A DNA stretch of 64,000 nt from Nocardioides sp. zg-1228. Its GTDB lineage: Bacteria; Actinomycetota; Actinomycetes; Propionibacteriales; Nocardioidaceae. Shown here piece by piece: positions 36,205-43,424 of the stretch. The stretch lies in contig NZ_CP070961.1 in the NCBI RefSeq assembly GCF_017086465.1, positions 1,674,001 to 1,738,000 on the forward strand, written 5' to 3'. How positions within the stretch are numbered: the first letter of the stretch is position 1; each line of letters opens with the position of its first letter. The notes below the pieces were generated by a model that saw only the letters and a program-made list of their open reading frames with translations, made no database searches and was not told the DNA's origin. Both the position numbers and the translations under genes were made by a program.

Positions 36205-36798
36205 ATGCCCGACTTCACCTGGCTCCCGGCCAACCGCGCGACGGCTGAGGACGTCGAGGCGGTGTTCGCCACCGGGGGAGCTCACAAGTGCCGTTGCCAG
36301 GCCATGAAGGTGCCGGGCTGGATCTGGCGCGACACCACCCAGGAGCAGAGGGACACCGCGCTGGTCGAGCAGACCGCCTGCGGCACCGCCGGTCCGACGT
36401 CCGGGCTGATCGGGTACGTCGACGGCGAGCCGGCCGGGTGGGTGGCGGTGGAGCCGCGGGAGAACTACCCCCGGCTGTGGAGCCGCAAGCAGGCCTGGAT
36501 GCGGATGGACCCCGACCTCGAGGGGGTCTGGTCGGTCACCTGCTTCGTCGTGCGCAAGGGCTGGCGACGTGCGGGACTGACCTACGAGCTCGCCGCTGCC
36601 ACCGTGGCGTACGGCGAGCAGGCCGGCGCCCGCGTCCTGGAGGGCTACCCGATCGACCCCCCGGCGGGAAAGACCGTGATCTGGGACGAGGCCTCGGTGG
36701 GCCTGGTGCAGGTCTTCCTCGAGGCCGGCTACGAGGTGGTGGCCTCGCCCACCCTGCGGCGGCGCGTGGTGCGGCGGGTGCTCGACAGCGCCTCGTGA
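36205..36798 (+). CDS. GNAT family acetyltransferase
   Basis: This 197-residue protein has a GNAT-like fold. VTCFVVRKGWRRAGLTYELAAATVAYGEQAGARVLEGYP fits motifs A/B, with RKGWRRAG in the acetyl-CoA loop. A cysteine pair (HKCRCQ) lies near residues 29-31, an uncommon addition. The substrate is unknown. TAGGGT-N6-ATG marks a leaderless start at 36205. The gene stands alone between GH16 and the HesB-like gene. Confidence 0.75.
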   Translation: MPDFTWLPANRATAEDVEAVFATGGAHKCRCQAMKVPGWIWRDTTQEQRDTALVEQTACGTAGPTSGLIGYVDGEPAGWVAVEPRENYPRLWSRKQAWMRMDPDLEGVWSVTCFVVRKGWRRAGLTYELAAATVAYGEQAGARVLEGYPIDPPAGKTVIWDEASVGLVQVFLEAGYEVVASPTLRRRVVRRVLDSAS

Positions 36799-36860
36799 CC
36801 TGCCGGTTTGCCTGACCGGCACGTGCGAGCAAGGGTGGAGCAGACACATTCTCCCTACGG

Positions 36861-36866
36861 AAGGAG
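36861..36866 (+). promoter_or_regulatory. Strong ribosome binding site
   Basis: AAGGAG five bases before the GTG at 36872 is among the best Shine-Dalgarno matches in the window. It fixes the start of the HesB-like gene. Confidence 0.7.
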
Positions 36867-36871
36867 AGCCC

Positions 36872-37147
36872 GTGCTTGCTCTCACCGAGAACGTGACCGA
36901 CATCGTCAAGAGGCTCGCCGAGGAGGTGCCGGAGATCTCCGCGCTCCGCATCGCCACCGAGGCGGACGGGCAGTCCCTGTCCGTGAGCCCTGCCGACCAC
37001 GCGGAGGCCGACGACTTGGTCGTCGAGCAGGACGGAGCCACGATCTACGTCGACGGGCCGGCGTCGGAGTTCCTCGCCGACAAGGTGCTGGACGGAGGCG
37101 TGGACGAGGAGGGCAACATCCAGTTCGCGCTCGGCCAGCAGGCCTGA
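36872..37147 (+). CDS. HesB/IscA-fold protein lacking all cysteines
   Basis: This 91-residue protein has a pattern of the HesB/IscA beta fold (ALRIATEADGQSLSVSP ... GATIYVDGPASEFLADKVLDGGVDEEGNIQFALGQ). True A-type Fe-S carriers bind clusters through three conserved cysteines, and this protein contains none. It therefore cannot carry a cluster in the usual way and may be a structural or regulatory derivative, as known in other actinobacteria. The strong AAGGAG site suggests good translation. A hairpin terminator follows at 37183. Confidence 0.75.
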   Translation: MLALTENVTDIVKRLAEEVPEISALRIATEADGQSLSVSPADHAEADDLVVEQDGATIYVDGPASEFLADKVLDGGVDEEGNIQFALGQQA

Positions 37148-37182
37148 CCCACCCGGCCGGCACCCGGCCGACACCAGAACCG

Positions 37183-37218
37183 ACGGAGTCCTGGGCCCAT
37201 GGGGGCTCAGGACTCCGT
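37183..37218 (+). terminator. Hairpin terminator after the HesB-like gene
   Basis: A 15-bp stem with one mismatch (arms 37183-37197 and 37204-37218, ACGGAGTCCTG...CAGGACTCCGT) and a six-base loop starts 36 bases after the stop codon. A short TTGT follows. Confidence 0.75.
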
Positions 37219-37245
37219 TGTCTCCGGCGGCCGCCCGCCTCGTCC

Positions 37246-37324
37246 CGTTTCGGGGTAGTGAGGGACGGTCTGGTCGGAAATCGGCCCCCGGACCACCCGT
37301 TCCGTCCCTCACTACCCCGAAACG
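37246..37324. repeat. Long perfect inverted repeat (23-bp arms, 33-base spacer)
   Basis: Arms 37246-37268 and 37302-37324 are exact reverse complements; the core of the left arm is TTTCGGGGTAGTGAGGGACG. The spacer holds a further partial complementarity (GGTCTGGTC against GGACCACC). A normal terminator already precedes it, and the element ends 55 bases before the kinase start. The 23-bp arms are longer than a typical terminator and resemble an intergenic palindromic element such as a REP/MITE-like unit. Only one copy is seen in the window. Confidence 0.7.
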
Positions 37325-37366
37325 CACGGGGCGACGAGGGCGGGGCGAAGAGGGCGGCGTACTGGG

Positions 37367-37379
37367 TAGGCTCCCCGCT
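37367..37379 (+). promoter_or_regulatory. -10 hexamer of the leaderless histidine kinase gene
   Basis: TAGGCT followed by seven bases precedes GTG 37380. It decides the start against a longer upstream frame that would run through the inverted repeat. Confidence 0.45.
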
Positions 37380-38627
37380 GTGGCAAGTCAGCTCCGTCCC
37401 GTGACGGTGGTCGGTGCGTGGGCTGTGGCGCTGGTCCTCCTCGCCGGTGTCGGGGTGGTGGGGGCCTCGTCGCCCCGCGCGCTGGACGGGCAGTCGGCAC
37501 CGACGCTCGCCACTTTCGTCGTGGGGCTGGTGGCCATCACCGCCCAGGCCGCCGTGCTGCTCGGGGGCCTGGTCCAACGGCGTACGTCGGCGGCGGTGGC
37601 GCTCCTCGCGGTCTGCGCGATCGTGCCGCTGGCGGCAGCCGCGGGGCTGGGGGTGGCAACCGGCGTCACCACGGTGGCGGCGCTCGTCGCGGCGTACGCC
37701 GTGGTGCTCACGACCGCGTGGGGGCGGGCCGTGCCGGTGCTGGCGGGAGCGGGCATCCTGCTCGCCCTCGGGGAGGTCGTGCGCGCGAGCCGCGACGAGG
37801 GACTCACGACGGGATCGGTGGGTCTGGCGGTGGCTCAGGGCGTGGGAACGGTGGCGCTCGCCGCGGTGGTCGGGGCGGTCGTCGTCGCGCGCCGCGACGC
37901 CGTCGTGGCCCGCGCCGCGCAGGCCCGGGCCCAAGCGGGGGAGCAGGCCGCGCTCACCCAGGCCGCGGTCGCCCGGCAACGCACGGCGATGGCGCGCGAG
38001 CTGCACGACATCGCGGCGCACCACCTCTCGGGCATCGCGGTGATGACCGCCGCGCTCGACCGGCAGATCGACACCGACCCGGCCGGGGCCAAGGTGGCGG
38101 TGCGCCAGGTCCGGCAGCAGAGCACGGCGATGCTCAAGGACCTACGACAACTCGTGGCGCTGCTGCGCGACGACGACGGCGGCACCGGCGAGGGCGCGCG
38201 GGAGGTGGAGCCGGAGACCCTGGACGGCGTGGTGCGCCTGGTGCGCGACGCGCGCGCCGCCGGTCGCGACGTCGCCCTCACCGTGCTGGGCGCGGCGACG
38301 GACCGCCTCGCCGAGCTGGACGTCGGGCCGCTGGCCCAGCTGGCGGCGCACCGCACGGTGCAGGAGGCGCTGGCCAACGCGGCGCGCCACGCACCGGCCG
38401 CCGCGTGCGAGGTCGTCGTCGACGCCCGCGACCCGGCCGCGCTCGTCCTCACCGTCCGCAACGTCGCGCCCTCCTCGGCGCCGCTGCCCGGTGGTGGTGG
38501 GGGGTTCGGCATCCTCGGGATGCGCGAGCGGGCCGAGCTCACCGGGTCCGACCTCGTCACCGGCCCGACGCCCGACGGCGGCTTCGTGGTCACCCTGACC
38601 GTGCCGCGCGAGGAGGAGGACCGGTGA
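37380..38627 (+). CDS. NarL-type two-component sensor histidine kinase
   Basis: The protein has 415 residues: about five or six membrane helices in the first 165 residues, a coiled segment, then HisKA_3 with the phospho-acceptor histidine in ARELHDIAAHHLSGIAV near residue 205. A HATPase domain follows (EALANAARHAPA, GGGFGILGMRERAEL). It has no large external sensor domain, so the signal is probably sensed in the membrane, as in kinases that watch cell-envelope stress or the adjacent exporter. The stop overlaps the response regulator start (GTGA). Confidence 0.92.
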   Translation: MASQLRPVTVVGAWAVALVLLAGVGVVGASSPRALDGQSAPTLATFVVGLVAITAQAAVLLGGLVQRRTSAAVALLAVCAIVPLAAAAGLGVATGVTTVAALVAAYAVVLTTAWGRAVPVLAGAGILLALGEVVRASRDEGLTTGSVGLAVAQGVGTVALAAVVGAVVVARRDAVVARAAQARAQAGEQAALTQAAVARQRTAMARELHDIAAHHLSGIAVMTAALDRQIDTDPAGAKVAVRQVRQQSTAMLKDLRQLVALLRDDDGGTGEGAREVEPETLDGVVRLVRDARAAGRDVALTVLGAATDRLAELDVGPLAQLAAHRTVQEALANAARHAPAAACEVVVDARDPAALVLTVRNVAPSSAPLPGGGGGFGILGMRERAELTGSDLVTGPTPDGGFVVTLTVPREEEDR

Positions 38628-39301
38628 GCGACGCCGTGATCCGCGTGGTGGTCGCCGACGACCAGCCGCTCGTACGCGCGGGGCTGACGACCATGATCGG
38701 CGCCGAGCCCGACCTCGAGGTGGTGGCCGCCGTGGCCGACGGCCGGGCGGCCGTCGACGCCGCGCGGTCCCTCGCCGCCGACGTGGTCTGCATGGACATC
38801 CGGATGCCCGGGACCGACGGCATCACCGCGACGGCCGAGCTGTGCGGCCCGGACGTGGCCGACCCGATCCCGGTGCTGGTCATCACGACGTTCGACGTCG
38901 ACGACTACCTGTTCGGTGCGCTCGAGGCGGGCGCCTCGGGGTTCCTGCTCAAGGACGCCGAGCCGGAGACCGTCGTCGACGCCGTCCGCGCGGTCGCCGG
39001 CGGGCACGGCACGCTCGACAACAGCCTCACCCGACGGGTCGTGGCCGAGATGGTCACCCGGCGACGCACCCAGCCGGTCGTCGCCGCCCGCGCCACCGAC
39101 CTGCTGACCCCGCGCGAGCTCGACATCCTGCTGCTCCTGGCGCAGGGGATGTCGAACGACGAGGTCGCCCGCACGCTGGTGGTGGAGACCTCGACGGTGA
39201 AGTCGCACCTCGCCCGGATGCTGCCCAAGCTGGGCGTGAAGTCGCGGCTGCAGGCGGTCGTGTGGGCCTATCAGAACGGTGTGGTCGAGGTCGACGGCTG
39301 A
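38624..39301 (+). CDS. NarL/FixJ family response regulator
   Basis: This 225-residue regulator has a receiver domain with the acidic pocket VVVADDQ, phospho-acceptor Asp58 in VVCMDIRMPG, a conserved threonine in VITTFD and a lysine in GFLLKDA. A LuxR-type HTH follows (LTPRELDILLLLAQGMSNDEVARTL ... STVKSHLARMLPKLGVKSR). It pairs with the kinase encoded by the overlapping upstream gene. A dyad directly after its stop codon (39302-39325) may be its own target site. The downstream ABC exporter is the likely regulated load of this system. Confidence 0.93.
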   Translation: MSDAVIRVVVADDQPLVRAGLTTMIGAEPDLEVVAAVADGRAAVDAARSLAADVVCMDIRMPGTDGITATAELCGPDVADPIPVLVITTFDVDDYLFGALEAGASGFLLKDAEPETVVDAVRAVAGGHGTLDNSLTRRVVAEMVTRRRTQPVVAARATDLLTPRELDILLLLAQGMSNDEVARTLVVETSTVKSHLARMLPKLGVKSRLQAVVWAYQNGVVEVDG

Positions 39302-39325
39302 GGCTTGCACCCAAAGGTGCAAGCC
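39302..39325. repeat. Perfect dyad between response regulator and truncated ABC gene
   Basis: Two 10-base arms GGCTTGCACC and GGTGCAAGCC flank a CAAA loop, starting on the base after the regulator stop. A related half site, GTTGCATCC, follows at about 39331. It may be a terminator hairpin or an operator for the preceding regulator. Confidence 0.5.
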
Positions 39326-39347
39326 CGGAAGTTGCATCCTGCGCGGG

Positions 39348-39923
39348 CTCAACTGCGCCGCCGGGCTCGACCGCCCGACGAGCGGGAGCGTCGTCGTCGG
39401 CGGGCACGACATCAGCACCCTGTCGGACGACGCGCTGACCCGGTTCCGCCGCGAGCACGTCGGGTTCGTCTTCCAGTCCTACAACCTCGTCGGCCACCTG
39501 AGCGTGCGGGACAACCTCGAGCTGCCCCTCCTGCTCGCGGGCCGCCGGCCCGACCCGGCGTGGACCGACCACCTCCTCGCCCGCACCGACCTCGGGCGGC
39601 TGCTCGAGCGCCGGCCCGGCGAGCTCTCGGGAGGCCAGGCCAAGCGCGTGGCGATCGCCCGCGCCCTGATCACCCGCCCGACCGTCGTCTTCGCCGACGA
39701 GCCGACCGGAGCGCTGGACTCGGCGACCGGCGCGGCCGTGCTGGAGCTGCTGAGCAGCACGGCGCGCGACCTCGAGCAGACCGTCGTGGTCGTCACCCAC
39801 GACAGCCGGGTGGCGGCGAGCGCCGAGCAGGTCCTCGTGCTGGCCGACGGCCTGGTCGTCGACGCGCTCGTCGCGCCGAGTGCCGAGCAGGTCAACGCCC
39901 GCGTGCTGGAGACGAGCCGATGA
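39348..39923 (+). pseudogene. ABC exporter ATPase lacking its N terminus and Walker A
   Basis: Recognisable ABC-ATPase sequence begins abruptly at LNCAAGLDRPTSGSV, the stretch that in intact homologues directly follows the Walker A motif (GPSGSGKST). Everything else is present: Q loop GFVFQSYNL, signature LSGGQAKRVAIARAL, Walker B VVFADEPTGALD and H loop VVTHD. Only 46 bases separate the regulator stop from this point, so there is no room for the missing 45-50 residues. An open frame could start at 39279 but adds unrelated residues. Without Walker A it should not bind ATP normally. The permease gene downstream overlaps its stop (ATGA) and looks intact. Confidence 0.8.
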
Positions 39924-41788
39924 GCGCGCTGCGGCTGGCCGCCTCGGGCGCCCGCGCCGACCTGCCCGGCTCGATCGGGACCGGACTGGTCGTCGGGCTC
40001 GCGTCGGCCCTCGTGACCGTCACCGGAGTGCTCATCGAGTCGGGGCTGCGGCTGCCCGGCCCCGAGGGCGGCATGCTGGTCGCCCTCGGCACGTCGTTCG
40101 CCGGCACCGCGCTCGTCCTCGTCGTCCTCGTCGTCGCCGCCACGACGACCCTGGCGCTGCGCAGGCGCCGACACGAGTTCGCCCTGCTGCGCGTCGTCGG
40201 CGCCACCCGCGGCCAGGTGCGCCGCCAGGTGTCCACCGAGCTGCTGCTGCTCAGCGCGGTCGCCGCGCCGCTCGGCGCGGTCCCCGGGATGTTCCTCGCC
40301 CGCTGGCTGGACCAGGCGCTGCGGGACGCGGGACTCGTCGACGCCGGGTACACCTCGAGCCTCTCGCCGCTCCCCGTCCTCGCGGCCGTCCTCGTCGTCG
40401 TCCCGACCGCGCTGCTGGCCGGACGGCTCGCCGCACGCGAGACCCTGCGCACGGCGCCCACCACGGCCGTACGCGACAGCGCGGCGGACTCGCGCCGGGT
40501 CGGCCCGGTGCGCCGGGTCGCCGCGGTCGTGACCGCCGTCGGAGGGCTGTCCGCCGCGCTGACGCCGGCCGTGCTGCCCGGCGCCATGGGCGGCGCCCTC
40601 GCCGCCAGCTCGGCGTTCCTGCTGATCGGTGCCGCCGCGCTGGCCGGCCCGCTGCTGGTCGAGTGGACCTTCGGCCGCGCCGCGGCCGTGTCGGGCGGTC
40701 GCGGCAGCGCCAGCACCCGACTGGCCGTCGGCAACCTGCACGGATTCTCGCGCCGCCTCACCGCCGTGGTCGTCCCGCTGGCGCTCGTCGTGGCGGTCGG
40801 CACCACGCAGACCACGGTCGACCGAGCCCTTCAGGAGGCCGCGACCCGGCAGCTCGGGGACGCCATCGGCACCAGCATGGTGGCGACGTCCGACCGGGGC
40901 CTGGACGCCGACCGGCTCGCGCGCCTCGCCGGCGCCCCCGGCGTCACGGGCGTCGTCCCCCTCGCGGGCGCCCCGGCCGAGGTCCGCGTCGACGACGAAG
41001 GACCCGAGGCGCTCGCCTGGGAGGCGACCCGGCTGCTGGTCGTGCCGCCGGACGTCGAGCGCGCCGTGCTGGACCCCGGCGTCGTGAGCGGGGACCTCGC
41101 CGACCTGGCCGAGCCGGGCACCGTGGCCGTCAGCTCCGACAGCTCGTTCGAGACGAGCACCGGCGTGGGCGACACGCTCCGGGTCCGGTCGGACGGTCAC
41201 GAGACGGACCTGCGCGTGGTGGCGGTGTACGACCGCGGGCTCGGGCTCGGACCCCACATCGTCGGTCCGGCCACGCCGGCCGGGCTCGGCGTGGACGCGA
41301 CGACCGAGCTGGCGCTGGTGTCCGCGGACGCGGCCGTGCGCGTCGACGGTGTCGAGGTCGTGCCGACCGCACGCCACGTGGCCACGGCCGCCAGTGCCGA
41401 CGCGGGCGCCCAGCGCCTCTCGACGCTCCTCACCCTGATGCTGCTCCTCTTCGTGGGGCTCGGCTCGCTCAACGCCCTGGTGCTGCTCACGGCCGGCCGC
41501 GGCGGGGAGTTCCGCCTGCTGCACCGCACCGGCGCGACGCCGCGGCAGCTGCTCGCGATGACCGGCGCCGAGTCGGTGCTCACCGGGCTGGCGGCGTGGG
41601 TCATCGGCACCGTGTCCGTCCTGCCCGCCGTGCTCGGCACGAGCGTCGGGCTCGTCGGCTGGGGAGTCCCCGTCGTCGACCTCCCGGCCTACCTCGCGCT
41701 GAGCGCGGGTGTCGTCGCCCTGGCCGTCGTCGCCACCCTCGTCACGGCCGGGCGGACCGTGGGCACCTCGACCCGTCCGGCGCGCTGA
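39920..41788 (+). CDS. FtsX-like ABC transporter permease
   Basis: A 622-residue MacB/FtsX-type permease. It has an N-terminal helix, an extracellular region, and two FtsX domains (RRRRHEFALLRVVGATRGQVRRQVSTELL near residues 75-105 and GGEFRLLHRTGATPRQLLAMTGAE near 525-550), with about eight to ten membrane helices. Such permeases work with a separate ATPase, here the truncated preceding gene, and usually export antibiotics or peptides or transmit envelope signals. Linkage to the kinase/regulator pair suggests induction by a membrane-active compound. If the ATPase is dead, the system needs another ATPase or is decaying. Confidence 0.88.
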   Translation: MSALRLAASGARADLPGSIGTGLVVGLASALVTVTGVLIESGLRLPGPEGGMLVALGTSFAGTALVLVVLVVAATTTLALRRRRHEFALLRVVGATRGQVRRQVSTELLLLSAVAAPLGAVPGMFLARWLDQALRDAGLVDAGYTSSLSPLPVLAAVLVVVPTALLAGRLAARETLRTAPTTAVRDSAADSRRVGPVRRVAAVVTAVGGLSAALTPAVLPGAMGGALAASSAFLLIGAAALAGPLLVEWTFGRAAAVSGGRGSASTRLAVGNLHGFSRRLTAVVVPLALVVAVGTTQTTVDRALQEAATRQLGDAIGTSMVATSDRGLDADRLARLAGAPGVTGVVPLAGAPAEVRVDDEGPEALAWEATRLLVVPPDVERAVLDPGVVSGDLADLAEPGTVAVSSDSSFETSTGVGDTLRVRSDGHETDLRVVAVYDRGLGLGPHIVGPATPAGLGVDATTELALVSADAAVRVDGVEVVPTARHVATAASADAGAQRLSTLLTLMLLLFVGLGSLNALVLLTAGRGGEFRLLHRTGATPRQLLAMTGAESVLTGLAAWVIGTVSVLPAVLGTSVGLVGWGVPVVDLPAYLALSAGVVALAVVATLVTAGRTVGTSTRPAR

Positions 41789-41875
41789 GGGCGCCGCACG
41801 GGTCGCGTCACCACGGCACGGTCCCGGCCTCGTCGCGCGATGACGCCGCTGGGCCCCGAAGTGGGGGCGTCGCGA

Positions 41876-41906
41876 GCCCGAGCGGGCCGCGGCGCCCTGC
41901 TCGGGC
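41876..41906 (+). terminator. Possible terminator hairpin after the permease
   Basis: GCCCGAGC and GCTCGGGC form an 8-bp stem with additional pairing inside (GGGC with GCCC, one bulge). It lies 88 bases after the permease stop and before the next promoter. Confidence 0.45.
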
Positions 41907-41983
41907 GTACGCCCCCGGCGGCCGTCGGGTCGGTGGCGGCGATTCCGTCCGCCCGTGCGTCTTGCTTCCCCTACGGTGCTGCC

Positions 41984-42307
41984 ATGGGGGACACCACCAC
42001 GCCACGAATCGCTGCCGAGCCGTACGCCGGCCACGCCTACGTGCTGCCCGCGAAGCGCCTCGCCAACGCGATCGGGACCGCCAAGATCCTGTTCATCGCA
42101 ATGGCGGTCCTGGGCGCCGTCCTCAACCTCGGGTCGGACGCCGCGCCGGTGCTGGTCCTGTGGGCCTTCGTCGCCGTGGTGTCGATCTACGTCACGTTCG
42201 GTTGGCTGGAGGAGACGCTCCGACTGCTCGTCGGCATCGCCCACAACACGGCCGGGACCGCTGCACTCGACGCGGCAGGTGACCGTTCGGGCGACGTCGT
42301 CGACTGA
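41984..42307 (+). CDS. Small membrane protein of unknown function
   Basis: This 107-residue protein has two hydrophobic helices (ANAIGTAKILFIAMAVLGAVLNL and PVLVLWAFVAVVSIYVTFGWL). A soluble N terminus begins MGDTTTPRIAAEPYAG and the tail is acidic. No family is recognised. The start is set by TACGGT-N6-ATG; an open frame extends further upstream but without homology. It is followed after 144 bases by an MBL-fold gene with its own leaderless promoter, so it is probably a single-gene transcript. Confidence 0.6.
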   Translation: MGDTTTPRIAAEPYAGHAYVLPAKRLANAIGTAKILFIAMAVLGAVLNLGSDAAPVLVLWAFVAVVSIYVTFGWLEETLRLLVGIAHNTAGTAALDAAGDRSGDVVD

Positions 42308-42451
42308 CCGGCCGCGGCTCGCGGGCGTGTGGCAGGTCGGGTCGCGCTGGTCGCCGAACGACGCGGGACGTCATGAGGATCCGCGGTTCGGACGGCTGAG
42401 CCCCATGACGTCGTACGGCGAGCCCGCCGGGCGAGGGCTAGTCTCGATGAG

Positions 42452-43228
42452 GTGCGCGCGTCCGGCGACCGGCTGAGGCTCACGTGGTTGGGCCACTCGA
42501 CGGTGGTGATCGACCTCGCGGGCTGCCGACTGCTGACCGACCCCCTGCTGCGCACCCACAACAACGTGCTCCGCCGCAGGGCCGTGCCGCCGAGTCGCGA
42601 GCAGTGGGCGGACCCCGACGCGGTGCTGCTCTCCCACCTGCACCTCGACCACGCCGAGGTCCGGTCGCTGCGGATGGTGGCGGGAGTGCCCGTCCTGACC
42701 GGCAGCCGCAACGCGGCCTGGCTGCGAGGCAAGGGCCTGCTCGGCCAGGGCGCGGAGGACTGGACCGACGTCGGCCCCGTCCGGGTGCGGCTGGTGCCCG
42801 CCGTCCACCACGGCCGCCCGATGCCGCACCGTCCCAACGAGGCGCACGGGCACCTGGTGCGCTCGGACGCGACCACGCTGTGGGTGGCGGGGGACACCGC
42901 CTGGTACGACGGGATGGCCGACCTGCCCGCGCTGGCCGGCGCCGAGCGGGTGGACGTGGCGATCGTGCCGATCGGCGGGTGGGGCCCGCGGCTGTCGGCC
43001 AACCACATGGGACCGGCGCAGGCGGCGCGGGCGTGCGCCGCGACCGGGGCGCGCTACGCCCTGCCGGTGCACTGGGGCACCCTGCACGCCCCGCTGATGA
43101 CGACCTTCGGCGACTGGTTCGAACGCCCCCTCGCCGCCTTCGAGGCCGAGGTCGCGGCCACGGCGCCGGACTGCCGGGTGATCACCGTCGAGCACGGGGA
43201 GACCTGGTCCCCCGCGGGCGACACCTGA
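42452..43228 (+). CDS. MBL-fold metallo-hydrolase
   Basis: A 258-residue metallo-beta-lactamase fold protein. The metal motif is SHLHLDHAE (HxHxDH) near residue 65. Further ligands are likely H in VPAVHHGRP, D in WVAGDTAWYD and H in LPVHWGT. It belongs to the UlaG/NAPE-PLD-like group (LTWLGHSTVVIDLAG opening), which includes lactonases and phosphodiesterases; the substrate is unknown. GTG 42452 follows TAGTCT-N7. Soon after its stop lies the complex repeat region 43272-43424. Confidence 0.85.
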   Translation: MRASGDRLRLTWLGHSTVVIDLAGCRLLTDPLLRTHNNVLRRRAVPPSREQWADPDAVLLSHLHLDHAEVRSLRMVAGVPVLTGSRNAAWLRGKGLLGQGAEDWTDVGPVRVRLVPAVHHGRPMPHRPNEAHGHLVRSDATTLWVAGDTAWYDGMADLPALAGAERVDVAIVPIGGWGPRLSANHMGPAQAARACAATGARYALPVHWGTLHAPLMTTFGDWFERPLAAFEAEVAATAPDCRVITVEHGETWSPAGDT

Positions 43229-43271
43229 CCCGGGCGTACGTCTCGCTCGTCGGGTCGGGTCCGGGGCGGGT

Positions 43272-43367
43272 CGGGCGCTGCCGGAGCCGGGCGCTGCCGG
43301 AGCCGGGCGCTGTCGGAGCCGGGCGCTGCCGGAGCCGGGCGCTGTCGGAGCCGGGCGCTGTCGGAGT
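43272..43367. repeat. Six tandem copies of a 16-bp repeat
   Basis: The unit is CGGGCGCTGYCGGAGC, copied six times head to tail; variation is a C/T at the tenth base and a T at the end of the last copy. The array runs directly into the palindrome at 43359. It lies in the 194-base convergent space between the MBL-fold gene and the holin/phosphodiesterase gene and has no sign of coding constraint. Confidence 0.85.
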
Positions 43368-43392
43368 CCCCGCTCGAGCGGGGACTCCGACA
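43359..43392. repeat. Perfect 34-bp palindrome
   Basis: Arms of 17 bases meet without a loop at CGCTC|GAGCG; the outer part reads TGTCGGAGTCCCC. It shares its left edge with the sixth 16-bp repeat and its right edge with the next hairpin. It could form a cruciform, a terminator or a protein-binding site. Confidence 0.85.
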
Positions 43393-43424
43393 CTTGGAGG
43401 CCGTTGCAACCCCCTCCAAGTGTC
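43389..43424. terminator. 12-bp stem-loop at the 3' end of the phosphodiesterase gene
   Basis: GACACTTGGAGG (43389-43400) pairs exactly with 43413-43424 around a 12-base loop. Its right edge overlaps the stop codon of the minus-strand gene (43423-43425). A terminator role is likely, but the structure is part of a larger repeat complex. Confidence 0.55.

Noticed and set aside
39279..39347. Upstream start for the truncated ATPase
   Set aside because: The added 23 codons overlap the regulator gene and the dyad and have no ABC similarity.
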